Shown here piece after piece: positions 12,201 to 22,347 of a DNA stretch of 64,000 bases. This stretch comes from Chionis minor (taxonomy: Eukaryota; Chordata; Aves; Charadriiformes; Chionididae), in the NCBI GenBank assembly GCA_013398295.1, contig VZSF01007000.1, positions 212,250-276,249 of the forward strand, in the 5' to 3' direction. The first letter of the stretch is position 1; each line of letters starts with the position of its first letter. The notes under the pieces are model-generated. The model did not search any database and was not told the DNA's origin. It saw only the letters and a program-made list of their open reading frames with translations. Made by a program: the position numbers and the translations under genes.

Positions 12201-15200
12201 AAGACTGGATATTTAAATCAAATTTTGAGTCAGGTAAAACTTTATTTCATTAAGAAAAGAGAATAATTAGTTGGAATCTCAGGTGTATTTGTTCTCAGTG
12301 GTAGTCAGCTAATTCTAAAGGAAATGAAACATCCCTGCTCCACAGTCCCTCGCTCCATCCTTCCCACCTTCCCCAGACAGACCAAATCAAGTTTTAATGG
12401 CTTGTAAACTCAATTAACTGTCAGCCAGAATATTTTATGATCAGAATCAGTAGGATATTTATCTTTTTTTTGATGGAAAGAACGCAGAGAAAATTCCACG
12501 TAAGAGTCTCTGTCTTTTTAATCTTTGTTGTTTTCTGTTTCACACACCTGAAAAGTTCTCAGAAAGTATTGCAAATATTCTCAAATCCAAATAGTGCACT
12601 CGGCTTCATTACAAACACTGACCTGGTCTTTGACTATTCTCTAGTCTTAGATAAACTACTTGTATAGGGAACTGCTTATTCATTTAACTGTATAAGACTC
12701 AGCACAAGAAAATGAACTTGTGCACTGTGTATAATTTCTGCTGAGTGGATTCCTTTTTTGAGGTATTTTGAGATCAGAAGGTGGAAAGGGATCTAGAGGG
12801 ACTGAGGCTTTCATCTTTCCATGGTTGGATTGACTATGCCTTATGTTGGAGATAGGCTGTGATCAGTTACAGACTTTCAGTGTTGTATCACCAAATGTCC
12901 TAGGTAAATGTGTGGAAGAAATATGCGGTGTTCTTGCTCTATCTTGGAGAGGTTTCCTGCTGCGTGAACAGAGAGAGAGGCTATAACCTAAAAGAGAAAA
13001 CAATGATGGAGTATAATCTGCCCTTTCTTTCCTGAATGTCACGCTACTCTTTCAGCATGTCTTTACAGTCTTTCTCTTTTAAACTTCACCACAGCTCTGT
13101 AAATACTAGAAATATATTGGAAGGTAACAATTAAAATGCTTGTCCAAAAGAATTTGCAGCCTGCGTGTCAAGCAGTGTGAAATGTATAAGGAGATGAAAG
13201 TTAAGAATGGAATTAGCAAACAAGGCTACAATGAAATCGGGCTATCTGTGGTTATTCATTTGAAGCAAAATGTGTTGTGTTGTTTTAAAGGCAGAAGAGG
13301 TATTTGGGTTCACAGAAAAAGGTCCATAAATAATTTAATTCAGGCATTGATTTAACAGTAAATGCTATGAGAAAACCCAACCCAGTTACTCTTTAAATAG
13401 TTGAAGGGTGGGGAAAAATGTTTCCAGGTGTTTATTTGTTTTTAATGTGAACCATTTCTCTGTGTATAAGGAATACAGTGTAATATTCCTTAGTCTTTCA
13501 TATTGCTTCTTTAACGGCATGGCTGACCTGCATTCTTACGCATTATGTGCTCAAGAGTTATGAGTTAGTACTTTATTACTCTCTCGGCATTAACAGCACG
13601 AGCAATACTTCTAGTGCCTACAGAATGCACTCCCTCTGCTGGTGTACGGAGATTTGGGCATGAAGCTTTTGAGTTTAGCCATCACTCATTCCCGAGAAAG
13701 CATTTTTGGTATTACTGCTAAATCAGCCAGCTGTCAGCTATCTCAGTTGTCTGAAATTAACTAAGGAAAGGGGAACCCTGTCTTTCTAAGCAGCTACTCC
13801 AAAATTCACAGCTAGGGACTTAAATCTGTTGAGCAAAACTAGTTACTCGTCAAAGCTGACTGTCAGTCTGACAACTTTAAGGAAACAAACCAGCCCAAAC
13901 ACTTCATGTCCTTGGCAGAAGTGAGAGCAAGTTTTTTTTATCTCATTTTTTGACCAGACCAACCTAAACTTTTTTCCCAGACGAAACAAAATCCCAGTTG
14001 TCATTCCTGTATTTTAGTGGAGTCACTGATGTCCATGTTTGTCATGTCAATATAGAAAAATGACATGCTTTACCCTTTCTCTCTCAACTCTAGGTGACAC
14101 ATGTGCTGTACCAAATGATGATACCCTGGCTGGAAAAGCTGAAGACAGAAGCCCTGGTCCTTCAAAAAAAGCTGGTAACCTGCTACAGTGTGTGACTAAC
14201 TGCTACTTACTGTTTTAATGTCACAGATAACAGACATGCTTTTTCTCTACTAGAATGTGTCATAACATCGGTAGGAAGTCCTGTTCACTTTGTCAGCGTA
14301 CAGCAAACGTTTGGAACTTGGATGCGGGAACCTGCAAATATAAGTGATGAAAGGATTTGGCTTACCATGCATTTTTCAGGTACGCTAGTAGTCGTTGCTG
14401 ATCAAAAATTAGTTGTTATACTAACATTGCTTTCTTAATTCCTTCAACCTAAACTAATATTTCTCATGAAGTAGGATGGGGTTTTTATAATTTTAGAATA
14501 CTTGACTATACATGTAGTTATATACATTTGTAGTATCTTTAGACATTTTCAGAGTCAACATCAGATTTTGAAAATAGTTTGGGGATTTCAGGGTTTTTTT
14601 TTAACCAATACAGGTTTAAATGCCCATTGTTCTTGCCTTTTTATTCTTTTCTTTCAACAGTTGCCTGTGGCTTTACTTCCCTCAACTGTAGCTAGGATGT
14701 GTGCCTTCTCATTTAGCTAGGCATGAAAATGAATCAGATGCTGCATGAACTACATTTAATGTAGGAAAATTCCAAGGACCTAAGTAAAAAAAGGAAATAT
14801 TTTCTGTATATTTACCATCTGTGTTCAGAGTTAGGGCCCATCGGGTCAGTGGGAAGCAGGGCCTTGGACACGTCTCTAGATTTTTGGGGTGTTTGCCTCT
14901 GGATTATTTTATCATGTTCCCAAAAGTTGAATCACTATATTGAAAACAAAAATACAATTGTTGTCTGTCAGATATTTGATTGAGATTGAATTCTAGGGTA
15001 AAGATTTCAAAATTAGATGAAATAAATGACAGTCCTTTTTGCATGTTTTCCCCCTTATTTAGGAAACTCTATAAAAGAATATGAGAATTCCAATGCCTTG
15101 CTGAATGACAGCTACAGGATCATTAACATCACGGGATTCTTTTATGGATGTGGTCACGCAGTACATAACAATCATCTGTACTATCAAAAGGGAGGAACCA

Positions 15201-18200
15201 ATGTCATTCTGAAGTAAGTTGCACACAGCTGCCTTAAGGCAAGTGATGTCGTGGGTGGAGGAGCAACGGGTGAGAGTGGCAGAGGTGAACCTCAGAAAAA
15301 CAGACCGTGTTCCTCGTACCATTTTGCATTTCATTTTGGTCCTATCTAGAATAGGAAGAGTGGAGGAACGCTTCAGAATTCTTTCCAGAACGGAACAACT
15401 AATTCTTTCTGATCTGCAACTAGAATGTGGGCCACCAGCCTTCCATCTGTGTGTGCAGATGCTGTGGGAGGAGAGGAATGGGGAGGGTAGTCCAGTTCCA
15501 TTACTCTGCTGTGGCGGTCAGTTCTTTAAGCATCACTCAGCTCTGTATCTAAGTGGTTAACTTGCAGTTTACTACATGACAGGACAACCGTGCCTGCAGG
15601 TTAACAGAATGCCATGTGCAGAGGTGACAGCAGATTTTTCTTTTGGTGACCTTGGGGCCCAATGGGTTTCTGTTACACACTACACTGCTGCGGGTGTTGT
15701 TGTGCTTGGATTCTTCACCGTGTTCATTGATTGTGAGAAAGAAATGGGAACTGACTAAGGAATTTGGGGGTCAGAAAAGAAGTATTTGATTTAAAAACAT
15801 AAGCTGTGCATCTACTTGTATCACAGTAAGAATTGGTTTGGCTGCGGTTTGGGGGACAGAGATGAGTGGTTCTATGATTGTAGCCCAGGTGTGGAACTTG
15901 ACTTTCCAGCTGCTCGCTGGGTTGCTGCACATGCTTTGTTCTCAGACAACACTGTTCTGAGCTGGGAACTAGTGCTGCTGGTGCAGAGGAATGCACGCAG
16001 GCACCAGCTGAGGACATGGCAACCTCGTGAATTGCACATTCTGTTGTGGAGGAGTGGCTCCGCCGTTTGATTTCCTTGTAAAAAGAAGTTCCTACAACTC
16101 TCCCAGTGTATCTCCCTGCATTGGAACTGGGAACATCTCTATTTCTTCGGTTTCTACTGAGGACAGGGCAGACAATACAAATCAAAACCAAAGTCTCATA
16201 TTGTGGGAAGAGCCGAAGAAAGACAGTCCAAGGGCAAGTGCAAGATTGCATCTGCTTTCAAGTTCTCTTACATGACTCTGATGTTTGAGCCAAGAACATT
16301 ATTGTACTTTAATGTCTATTCCCAAGCAGGTGTGAGTGCCGCCTTCCTATATTCATTTGGGTGCCAAGGAATGTGAGCGAGCTGCTCAGATTCTAGAATA
16401 TTTATTCTGTCAAAGACAAGCCCACTTTTTGGCAACCTCCTTTAAATATCTTTAGGGGTTTTGTTTATACATCTGTAGAAGATCATGTCTATCTAAGTAA
16501 TACACGGTGATAAGACAGGTTCCTCACCTTTGCTTGCATACCATTAATTGGGAAATGCCTTCAAGTACAGATGAACACAAGGTATTTGTGCAATTTTCAA
16601 AACCTCTCTGAAGTTGCTGAGAGATGGCCTTTCTGTTCAGTTACTTGCTCCAAAGTACCTTCAGCACTGATAGGATGAGGCACTATGAATTCTGCGACGG
16701 CAACGTCCTTGATTTTGGGCTGCAGAAAACTTCTGGGAGTTTTTGTATTGATTTAATGGAGAGAACAGGTGAGGACACGGTTGGTTCATTTTGCAAATAT
16801 TGAAAAAAATATTAAAAAGGTGTTTCCTGTCATATTTAAAAGCTGGTAAAACTAGGTTTGTCTGACCTTTGGCAGATTTTCTCATGATGTTCAGATCCCT
16901 GACATTGACTGCTTCATCCCATCTTCCTTTCATAACATGCTTTCCCACCTCTGTTATTTTTGGTTAACTTCGTTCATCTTGGTGATCAGAGAAGTGTTTG
17001 TAGCTTGTGTTCCCTGGGGTCAATGAAAAAAATATTACACTGTATCTTGTCATTTACCCCAAGGTGCCAGAAGATTAAGGAGTCTCTGAACCATTTGGAG
17101 TTCTAGGCTAGACTGTCCTTGACTGGGGTACCGTAAGAGAACCTCAGGAATGAAACCTCACTTTTCTGCTCCCTTCAGGTTTTTCACACAGAACAGGAAA
17201 AGACAGGGTGTTCTGCGTTGCAGATCTTGCAAATTTCTAATGAATCTTGAGATGCTTTTTATCTTGTTTTTTTCAGAAAACTTTGGTAACTGTACCAGAT
17301 TCTTGTATTGAGTAGTGTTTTTCCTTTATTTGAGGAACAGAGCTATACAGTTAGATAGAAGTCAGACAATGAAATGTGCTTTGTTACAGAAGGCATTACT
17401 TGAAAGGATAAAGTGTACTCTCTCTGCCTTTGCTAAAGCACTGTGTTATTCAGTGGTTAAATGCTAACTGCAAATGTGTCTTGATAGTAGCTGATTATCC
17501 TCTTAAACTAGTAGAGGAACTCAGTTTGGCTGCTCAATGCCGCTGTCCTCAGATTATCATCCTATTAAGGAATTTCAAGGAATAAAAACAATTTTATACA
17601 TCAGAGATGAGACATTCAGGGTGTCCTGTTGGAGGCCAGCATGAGGTCAGAATTTTGGCTCTGCAAAAGTAGAATTTTTATTCCTTTGATGTTTACTTGA
17701 GCAAATCACTGCATTATCTGAACTGTTTTCAAAAGAGGAACTCTAAGACTAGGTGAACCTGCCCAGAATTCATGCTGGTTCGGTCAATCATATTTTCTCC
17801 TTTTAGTTTCCCACCTTCTGTAACTTCTGCAAACTTCTGTACAGATTTCATTTCACAACTTTGGGCCTTCACTTGGTATGTAATTCTTTTTCATACCCAT
17901 TCCTTTTAGTCGCTTCTTTCATCCTAGTGATAATCAAGCTCATAGACTAAATAAAGTGAAACCTACCAGTGAGTTCATGGTCTTGTGCATCTTTTAGATT
18001 GGTTATTACTTTGGAATTTTATCCTGGTGTTTTGGAAGGTGCTTTGAGTGGAATACTTCATCTTAAAAGACATCAGAATGGTCTTTGAATGCAAGTATTT
18101 TCAACAATGCAATTATTATCAGTAATAATTCACTTTCAACAGTGCATTATTTTCAGTAATAATGCACTCTGAATTCATTCAACCAACCAGTGTGTATAAA

Positions 18201-18710
18201 AATCAATTTTTTAACTCAGCATACTGAATACTTACTTTATCTCATTTCAGGCTTGGGCTTGATAAAGCATCATTGGGCACACTGCTAATTGAAAATGCCT
18301 TGTATCATGGTCGTAACTACCTCTTTTCTAACTCGAAGACATATTTCAACATAGCAGTGGATGAGAAGGGTCTTTGGATTATATATGCCTCAAGCACTGA
18401 CGAAAATATAATAGTAGCACAGATTGATGAAGAGACTTTTTCAGTCATTCGGCATATCAATACTACATATCCTAAATCCAAAGCTGGTAATGCGTTCATA
18501 GCATGTGGCGTTATGTATGTTACTGATACTAAGGATATGACAGTAAGTTTTGCTTTTGATTTATTGAAAGAGAAGCAGATTGATGCAAGGTTTGAGTTAC
18601 GGTCTTCACAGTCTGTTCTTGCTATGCTTTCATACAGTCTAAGAGATAAGAATTTGTATACATGGGAGAATGGGAGCTTAATGGTATACCCTGTACATTT
18701 TGGCAGATGA
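3240..18710 (+). CDS. GLDN: Gliomedin (5'-partial gene, 9 coding exons)
   Basis: Gliomedin is a type II membrane protein of Schwann-cell microvilli, also shed as a soluble form. It binds neurofascin and NrCAM and drives sodium-channel clustering at nodes of Ranvier. Coding exons seen: 3240-3291, 5381-5398, 6648-6755, 8151-8297, 8991-9110, 14094-14174, 14254-14379, 15063-15213 and 18251-18710. They join in phase into 420 residues plus TGA. Order: a Cys-containing juxtamembrane tail (1-16), Gly-X-Y collagen with one break (17 to about 132), a linker with two cysteines (about 133-175), and an olfactomedin domain (176-420). Human gliomedin is about 551 residues, so roughly 130 N-terminal residues (cytoplasmic tail, anchor, furin site) should lie before position 1; I looked for that exon in 1-3239 and did not find it. 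The collagen plus OLF architecture and the motif [16 protein letters not shown] identify the gene. Confidence 0.95.
5381..5398 (+). CDS. GLDN: GLDN 18-nt collagen micro-exon
   Basis: An 18-nt exon between a pyrimidine-rich acceptor (..gttcttgttgtag) and donor G|gtaaga, phase 1/1. With a split Gly at each end it adds GPPGPP to the triplet repeat, so the reading frame and Gly-X-Y register run unbroken from exon 3240-3291 into 6648-6755. Eighteen nt (two Gly-X-Y triplets) is a unit typical of collagen genes. Confidence 0.88.
6321..6389 (+). mobile_element. CR1 retroposon 3'-end fragment
   Basis: The stretch GGGATTGAAACTAGATGATC, then TTCAAGATCCCTTCCAACTC and TAACCATTCTGTGAT, matches the conserved CR1 3' end (GATGATCTTNAAGGTCCCTTCCAAC ... 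ATTCTATGAT). It is a 5'-truncated relic in a GLDN intron; the upstream limit is unclear. CR1 is the dominant retroposon of birds and other sauropsids. Confidence 0.8.
6648..6755 (+). CDS. GLDN: GLDN collagen exon (108 nt)
   Basis: Acceptor ttgttcag, donor G|gtaatt, phase 1/1, 108 nt (twelve triplets). Uninterrupted Gly-[17 protein letters not shown], then [15 protein letters not shown], then KRGKIG. Charged KGE, KRG triplets are those usually found in trimer-stabilising collagen stretches. Confidence 0.95.
8151..8297 (+). CDS. GLDN: GLDN collagen exon with the conserved break
   Basis: Acceptor ttatttctag, donor G|gtagga, phase 1/1, 147 nt. Gly-X-Y triplets ([15 protein letters not shown] ... 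GAKGEKGDA) run to a short non-collagenous break, SNDVILE. Human gliomedin has a very similar SNDV break at the same point, so I read this as a conserved hinge rather than an error. Confidence 0.95.
8991..9110 (+). CDS. GLDN: GLDN exon: second collagen block and basic/Cys linker
   Basis: Acceptor ttgtacatag; the preferred donor is ACAG|gttagt after 9110. It encodes AKGEP, five GPP triplets, then [21 protein letters not shown] second in-frame donor, AAAG|gtaaag after 9065, would omit 15 residues. I prefer the long form because the Cys four residues before the next exon's Cys (KCTGDTC) mirrors the human linker (..QCPGETC). The basic KRKGK stretch sits where the human protein has SRRAKG, a likely proteolytic release site (inference). 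Confidence 0.85.
9111..14093 (+). other. GLDN: Largest GLDN intron (5 kb)
   Basis: I searched this stretch for an extra linker exon because my first donor choice left the linker short. The missing residues turned out to be at the end of the preceding exon. Nothing else recognisable was found; pyrimidine tract at 10980-11025, otherwise AT-rich unique-looking sequence. Confidence 0.6.
14094..14174 (+). CDS. GLDN: GLDN exon: linker before the olfactomedin domain
   Basis: Acceptor ctctcaactctag, donor G|gtaacc, phase 1/1, 81 nt. It encodes [19 protein letters not shown] and a short Pro/Lys tail. DTCAxPNDDTL is a gliomedin signature between collagen and OLF. The following intron is only 79 nt. 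Confidence 0.93.
14254..14379 (+). CDS. GLDN: GLDN exon: start of the olfactomedin domain
   Basis: Acceptor ttttctctactag, donor G|gtacgc, phase 1/1, 126 nt. It begins [11 protein letters not shown] and contains [17 protein letters not shown], the conserved OLF opening (G-x-W-M/I-R-[ED] ... R-I-W). NIS is an N-glycosylation sequon. The first cysteine is at the position of the N-terminal half of the canonical OLF disulfide. Confidence 0.95.
15063..15213 (+). CDS. GLDN: GLDN olfactomedin exon 2
   Basis: Acceptor ccccttatttag, donor AA|gtaagt, phase 1/2, 151 nt. It encodes the OLF strands ...[19 protein letters not shown] and [12 protein letters not shown]. YxxxGxGHVVYN-like and LYYxKxxS/T motifs are OLF hallmarks. 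Sequons NDS and NIT are present. Confidence 0.95.
15214..18250 (+). other. GLDN: Last GLDN intron, with dense open frames and a tandem hairpin
   Basis: The first kilobase (about 15.2-16.3 kb) is GC-richer and open in several frames on both strands (longest 175 codons, minus, 15724-16251), without a recognisable domain. The far end holds an imperfect tandem of two stem-loops at 18099-18168. Confidence 0.6.
18099..18168. repeat. Imperfect tandem repeat, each unit a stem-loop
   Basis: Two units of about 35 bases (18099-18133 and 18134-18167). Unit 1 holds AATTATTA/TAATAATT (8 bp, loop TCAG). Unit 2 holds AGTGCATTATT/AATAATGCACT (11 bp perfect, loop TTCAGT), the right arm ending at 18168. It lies about 80 bases before the last GLDN exon. 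Confidence 0.85.
18251..18710 (+). CDS. GLDN: GLDN last coding exon: rest of the olfactomedin domain
   Basis: Acceptor ttatctcatttcag, phase 2, 153 codons to TGA at 18708-18710. It contains [33 protein letters not shown] and [14 protein letters not shown], all strongly OLF/gliomedin-like; VDEKGLW and the Asn of AGNAF are family residues. The protein ends ..YPVHFGR, a few residues shorter than the human C-terminus as I recall it. The whole exon is open, with no frameshift. Confidence 0.96.
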
Positions 18711-20872
18711 ATATATTTTAAAAGGTTATATATGGGAGCCATGTTTGACTAAATAGATTATTTAAAGCTATATGATATGCGCATTGGGGCCTCTGTATAA
18801 TTTTCTGTTCACTGATGGTGGTTTGTGAGTGTGCATAAAAGGGAGATCGGGGCCTTTAGATAAACACACTTCAATTATGTGGGCCATTCTCATCTTTTTA
18901 AAAGAATCGCTGTTCAATATTGCAGCTGGCACACAGCACAGACTTGCTTTTGTCTTTCCCTTGTTATTCACCCAATAATTATATCTAACGTACATTGATT
19001 ATTCCATGCTCATGTGCTCAGCAGAGACTATTTATAACTTTCAGTTGCAATCCTCTTATCTGCAGTCATTTTCTAGTCAGTGATTATGGTTTAGCATAAA
19101 TGTCTAAATAATGAACTTTTGTGTACAAATACCTTTGTCATTTTCACTTAATACTTTCCATTGATTATCTGTGAACTCTTTTTTTTGGACAAAGATATAC
19201 CATTGTTAAAAATAATGGGGATGGAAGGAGTTGTTCAAATAAAAAAAAAAAAAATCAAATTTGAAGCTTTCTGCTAAGTGCAGTGAACTTAAAAGCAAAA
19301 TCCGGCGCAAGTACGAGGAAAATGGGAATAATGGTGTTATTAAATATTGAATCTACATGAAACTGTGTTTAGTGAATGGAGCATGGGAAGAAAACCAACG
19401 AGGTATAGAATTAAAGATGTAAAATTTATGATTAAAATTCCCATTTTAACAGTGTTTGAGTTGCTTGTGTTGCTACAGCCACTTCCTTGCCCCTCACTGC
19501 TATGTAAACTATACCACTACAACTTGCTTATAACTATGCTTAATTACAATAAGGTATATTTCTAAAAAAAATTCTCCCCCTGTTCATCCATACAAACAAA
19601 ATCCTAAAATGAAGGGTATACTTTTTTGCTGCTATTCTTAAAATCAAAATACCTGGAGTGGGAATGAGTGTATTCATCATAGTGCTTAGTGACTTAATTT
19701 GCTAACCTTAATTCAGATATTGCCCACTCACATTTAGATTTTTGAGAGCTGAGAGAGGTGAGAAATAATAGGAATTTTTTGATTTTTATTTTGCTCTGAT
19801 GTTTTGGATTTCTAAATTCAACATTGAAACACAAATCCCCAGTGATGCTTTTTGTATCTGTATTCAAAATCACACTCTCAGAAAACCCCTACCTGTGAAT
19901 TTCTAAGCGATGTTGGTAAAGTTCACAGAACTCATCCAAATATTTGGAAGCAAAGTATCACTTAAACCCTGACGGGCACTGAGCTGTTTAATACCTTTGT
20001 GACATCCGGACACCACCAAAAGGATTAATGAATTTGGGAACATCTATGCCTGCAGAAGCTGGAAAAATACCTCCGCTGCAGCTAAGCTTCAGTGTGTGAT
20101 ACAGGAATGGCTGGGCCTGGGCTGCAGACTCTCTTCTCAGCACACTTGCTGCTTTCACTAAGGTCAGGACTCAGGCCTTGCATGCTAAGGAGAGAGACGC
20201 AGAGGAAAACAAAAATGCATAATTACTACTTTGAACCAGTATGTCAAACTCATATGTCAAGAATTCTGTCTATACCTATAAAGAGTGCAAAACTTCACAG
20301 TCCAGAGCTGCAGGTTTGTGTACACGGGCTTCTTTTGACTTTTGTAGGGTGTGGGGTTTTTTTTCATTGGTAGGCTTTTTTGTGGGTTTTCTGGGTTTTT
20401 TTTTTTTGTTGTTCTTGTTTTAAATTGAATTACAGTACTAATAAAGTAGACTTTTTGGCTAAAAAAAGAAAGCTTGGTAATATACTTGGGCAAATACAGT
20501 TCAAGCCAGATGTGACAGTTTCTAGACAAACTGCCTGTCTTAAATGACGTTACATTTCTTACTGTCATTGTGGAACCACTTGGATCAACCTCTTGGAGAA
20601 GGAGGGCCAGCAAATTCTGCCTCTTTTCTCAGTGACAGAACCAGGCTGTGTTTCTTGCAGCTGCTTTTGTTGGAGATGAAGCACTAGATTCTGTCAACCT
20701 TATGTTTTCTAGGACAGCTGAAAATAAAATGCAAACAGCTACTCCTTTTTATCTCAGTATAGTCCGAGGTCAAGTTAAAGCTAGCTCAAGCAGTATCCAG
20801 TCAATCTACTGGAGGTTTACTTAAATCGAAATATAAGGAAGAGTTCTGGAATGGACCGTTCCATGAAATAAA
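18711..20872 (+). other. GLDN: GLDN 3' UTR and shared 3' flank (end uncertain)
   Basis: No coding exon on either strand was found here. Candidate AATAAA signals on the + strand are at 19238-19243 (running straight into an A-tract, so doubtful), 20440-20445, 20723-20728 and 20867-20872. The true cleavage site cannot be chosen by eye. The stretch also has a T/G-rich tract at about 20350-20420. Confidence 0.5.
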
Positions 20873-20883
20873 AGTAATTTATT
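20867..20883. promoter_or_regulatory. Abutting opposite-strand poly(A) signals
   Basis: A + strand AATAAA at 20867-20872 is followed five bases later by TTTATT at 20878-20883, an AATAAA on the - strand. They lie between two convergent genes and could mark the 3' ends of GLDN and DMXL2. Hexamers are common in AT-rich DNA, so this is a candidate only. Confidence 0.4.
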
Positions 20884-22137
20884 TAACTTACAAAGGGAAA
20901 ACCGAACAATGACATTTACTCTTCTTTCTTCTCATACTTCCCATACTTCACAGCCTGCAATTTAAAATCACCTTTGGAGAAAGGTGTTTTTTATTCTAGT
21001 ATATTTTACAATACAGCACAGACATCAAAGAGTTCATTGGAGGAGTAAGACAGTTTGTTAACATTTAAATATGCCGACGTCCGTTCCAGTCTCTTAAGAA
21101 CATGGTTTTTTGTTTACAACAGAAAAATACATCTGACAACAGTAGCTAGTTATATTACAAGCAAACAATATTGAACTCTGCATAGTTTATACAATATACT
21201 GTGGTAATAATTTAATTACCAGTTTTATCCACTATTTACTAGCTGGCCACATAAAGCCTGACATTCATCTGAAATCTGGCATTATACGCTCTGTTGGTAT
21301 TCTCTTAACAGCTTCTTTTAATGAAGTATTTTCTGGACAAATGAAATTCAAAACTAAAAGCTGTCTAGAACCATGGATGTCTTCATTACAAACATTTAGT
21401 GCTTACGATACATTCCTAATGTAAAGGCAGGTGTCCAATAGAAAACATAACTGTCAGAAAGAAAGGAAAATAGTGTAAAATTAAAAAACATTGCATTTTA
21501 AAATGTGTTGATGTGCAAGTTACAGTATCAAGTGTGTATTAATACTAACTGTGAAAAAAAAATCTCAGCATAAAGCAATACATGTCTCAGTATGGTCTTG
21601 ATTGCACATGTTCCACGGCATTTGCATCCATTACACGTTCTTGTGAAAATCAAATACACTGAGTACCTTTAATTAAAACTAAACTATTTTACAATGTGAA
21701 GTTATACACATGCTTCAATTAGTGGGAAAAACTGGAATAAAAATAATCAGAATCACATCCGAAATGCTTTACTGACTTTGTAGAGCCACAGTGCTTGTTA
21801 AGTGATTGACAATTGTCAGAATCTTTACAATACACTTACTAAATACAGCTTGGGGGTTACTGAGCAATAACCCCACTCAGGGCTGACTGTACTGGGTTTA
21901 TTTCTTTGCTTTTACAATACCATACATGCATTTCCACCCCCAGTGATCCTTACAGGCATACTGAAAATATACCTGTTGTAAAAGTTGTTTTTGTTTTTAA
22001 TCTTTTCCCCCATAATATTTAATGCTGCACTAACTGCTTTGAAAGGAAATAGAATGTTTCCTTTCCACAGTGCATGCCACCATGATTTTAGCTACCTAAA
22101 GGGACATTATACAAAATCAGGATTAGCTCACATAACG
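20878..22137 (-). other. DMXL2: DMXL2 3' UTR (putative)
   Basis: About 1.26 kb from the TAG (22138-22140) down to a minus-strand AATAAA (read as TTTATT at 20878-20883). This is close to the 3' UTR size I recall for mammalian DMXL2. Other minus-strand signals at 20990-20995 and 21897-21902 would give shorter transcripts. No competing gene is seen in it. Confidence 0.55.
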
Positions 22138-22347
22138 CTACAGAATGTCAAAAATGCCTGAAGGTACATTGAAAGCATTGGGAAGAACCCTCATTTTCAG
22201 CGTGCCATCTGCTCCACAGGAGAAGATACGATTGCCTTGCATGGTTTCAATCTGGGTGACACCAGCACCAATATTTCTGAAAATGGACTGCTTAGCATGT
22301 TCATTTTTAAAGGAATGAATTAAATTATAGCCAGTCAGTCTCCACAC
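22138..22347 (-). CDS. DMXL2: DMXL2 terminal coding exon
   Basis: Acceptor tttgatacag, phase 0, 69 codons and TAG at 22138-22140. It encodes VWRLTGYNLIHSFKNEHAKQ, SIFRNIGAGVTQIETMQGNR, IFSCGADGTLKMRVLPNAFN and VPSGIFDIL. The ending is that of the DmX family (..ILDIL in human). Confidence 0.97.
   Translation of the reverse strand: MWRLTGYNLIHSFKNEHAKQSIFRNIGAGVTQIETMQGNRIFSCGADGTLKMRVLPNAFNVPSGIFDIL

Noticed and set aside
9066..14093. A missing linker exon in the large GLDN intron
   Set aside because: The residues expected from human (around the QCPGETC linker) are encoded at 9066-9110 once the downstream donor is used, so no extra exon is needed.
15724..16251. 175-codon minus-strand open frame as a gene
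   Set aside because: It has no recognisable domain and low-complexity Cys/Ser content, and it lies in a GC-rich intron patch open in many frames. Kept only as a composition note.
19238..19255. AATAAA plus A-run as proof of a retrocopy end
   Set aside because: No retroposon body or target-site duplication was seen upstream; it is simply downstream of the GLDN stop.
20257..20613. 118-codon minus-strand open frame between the genes
   Set aside because: It is the translation of T/G-rich low-complexity DNA on the opposite strand (Lys/Pro-rich) and lies in the 3' UTR zone.
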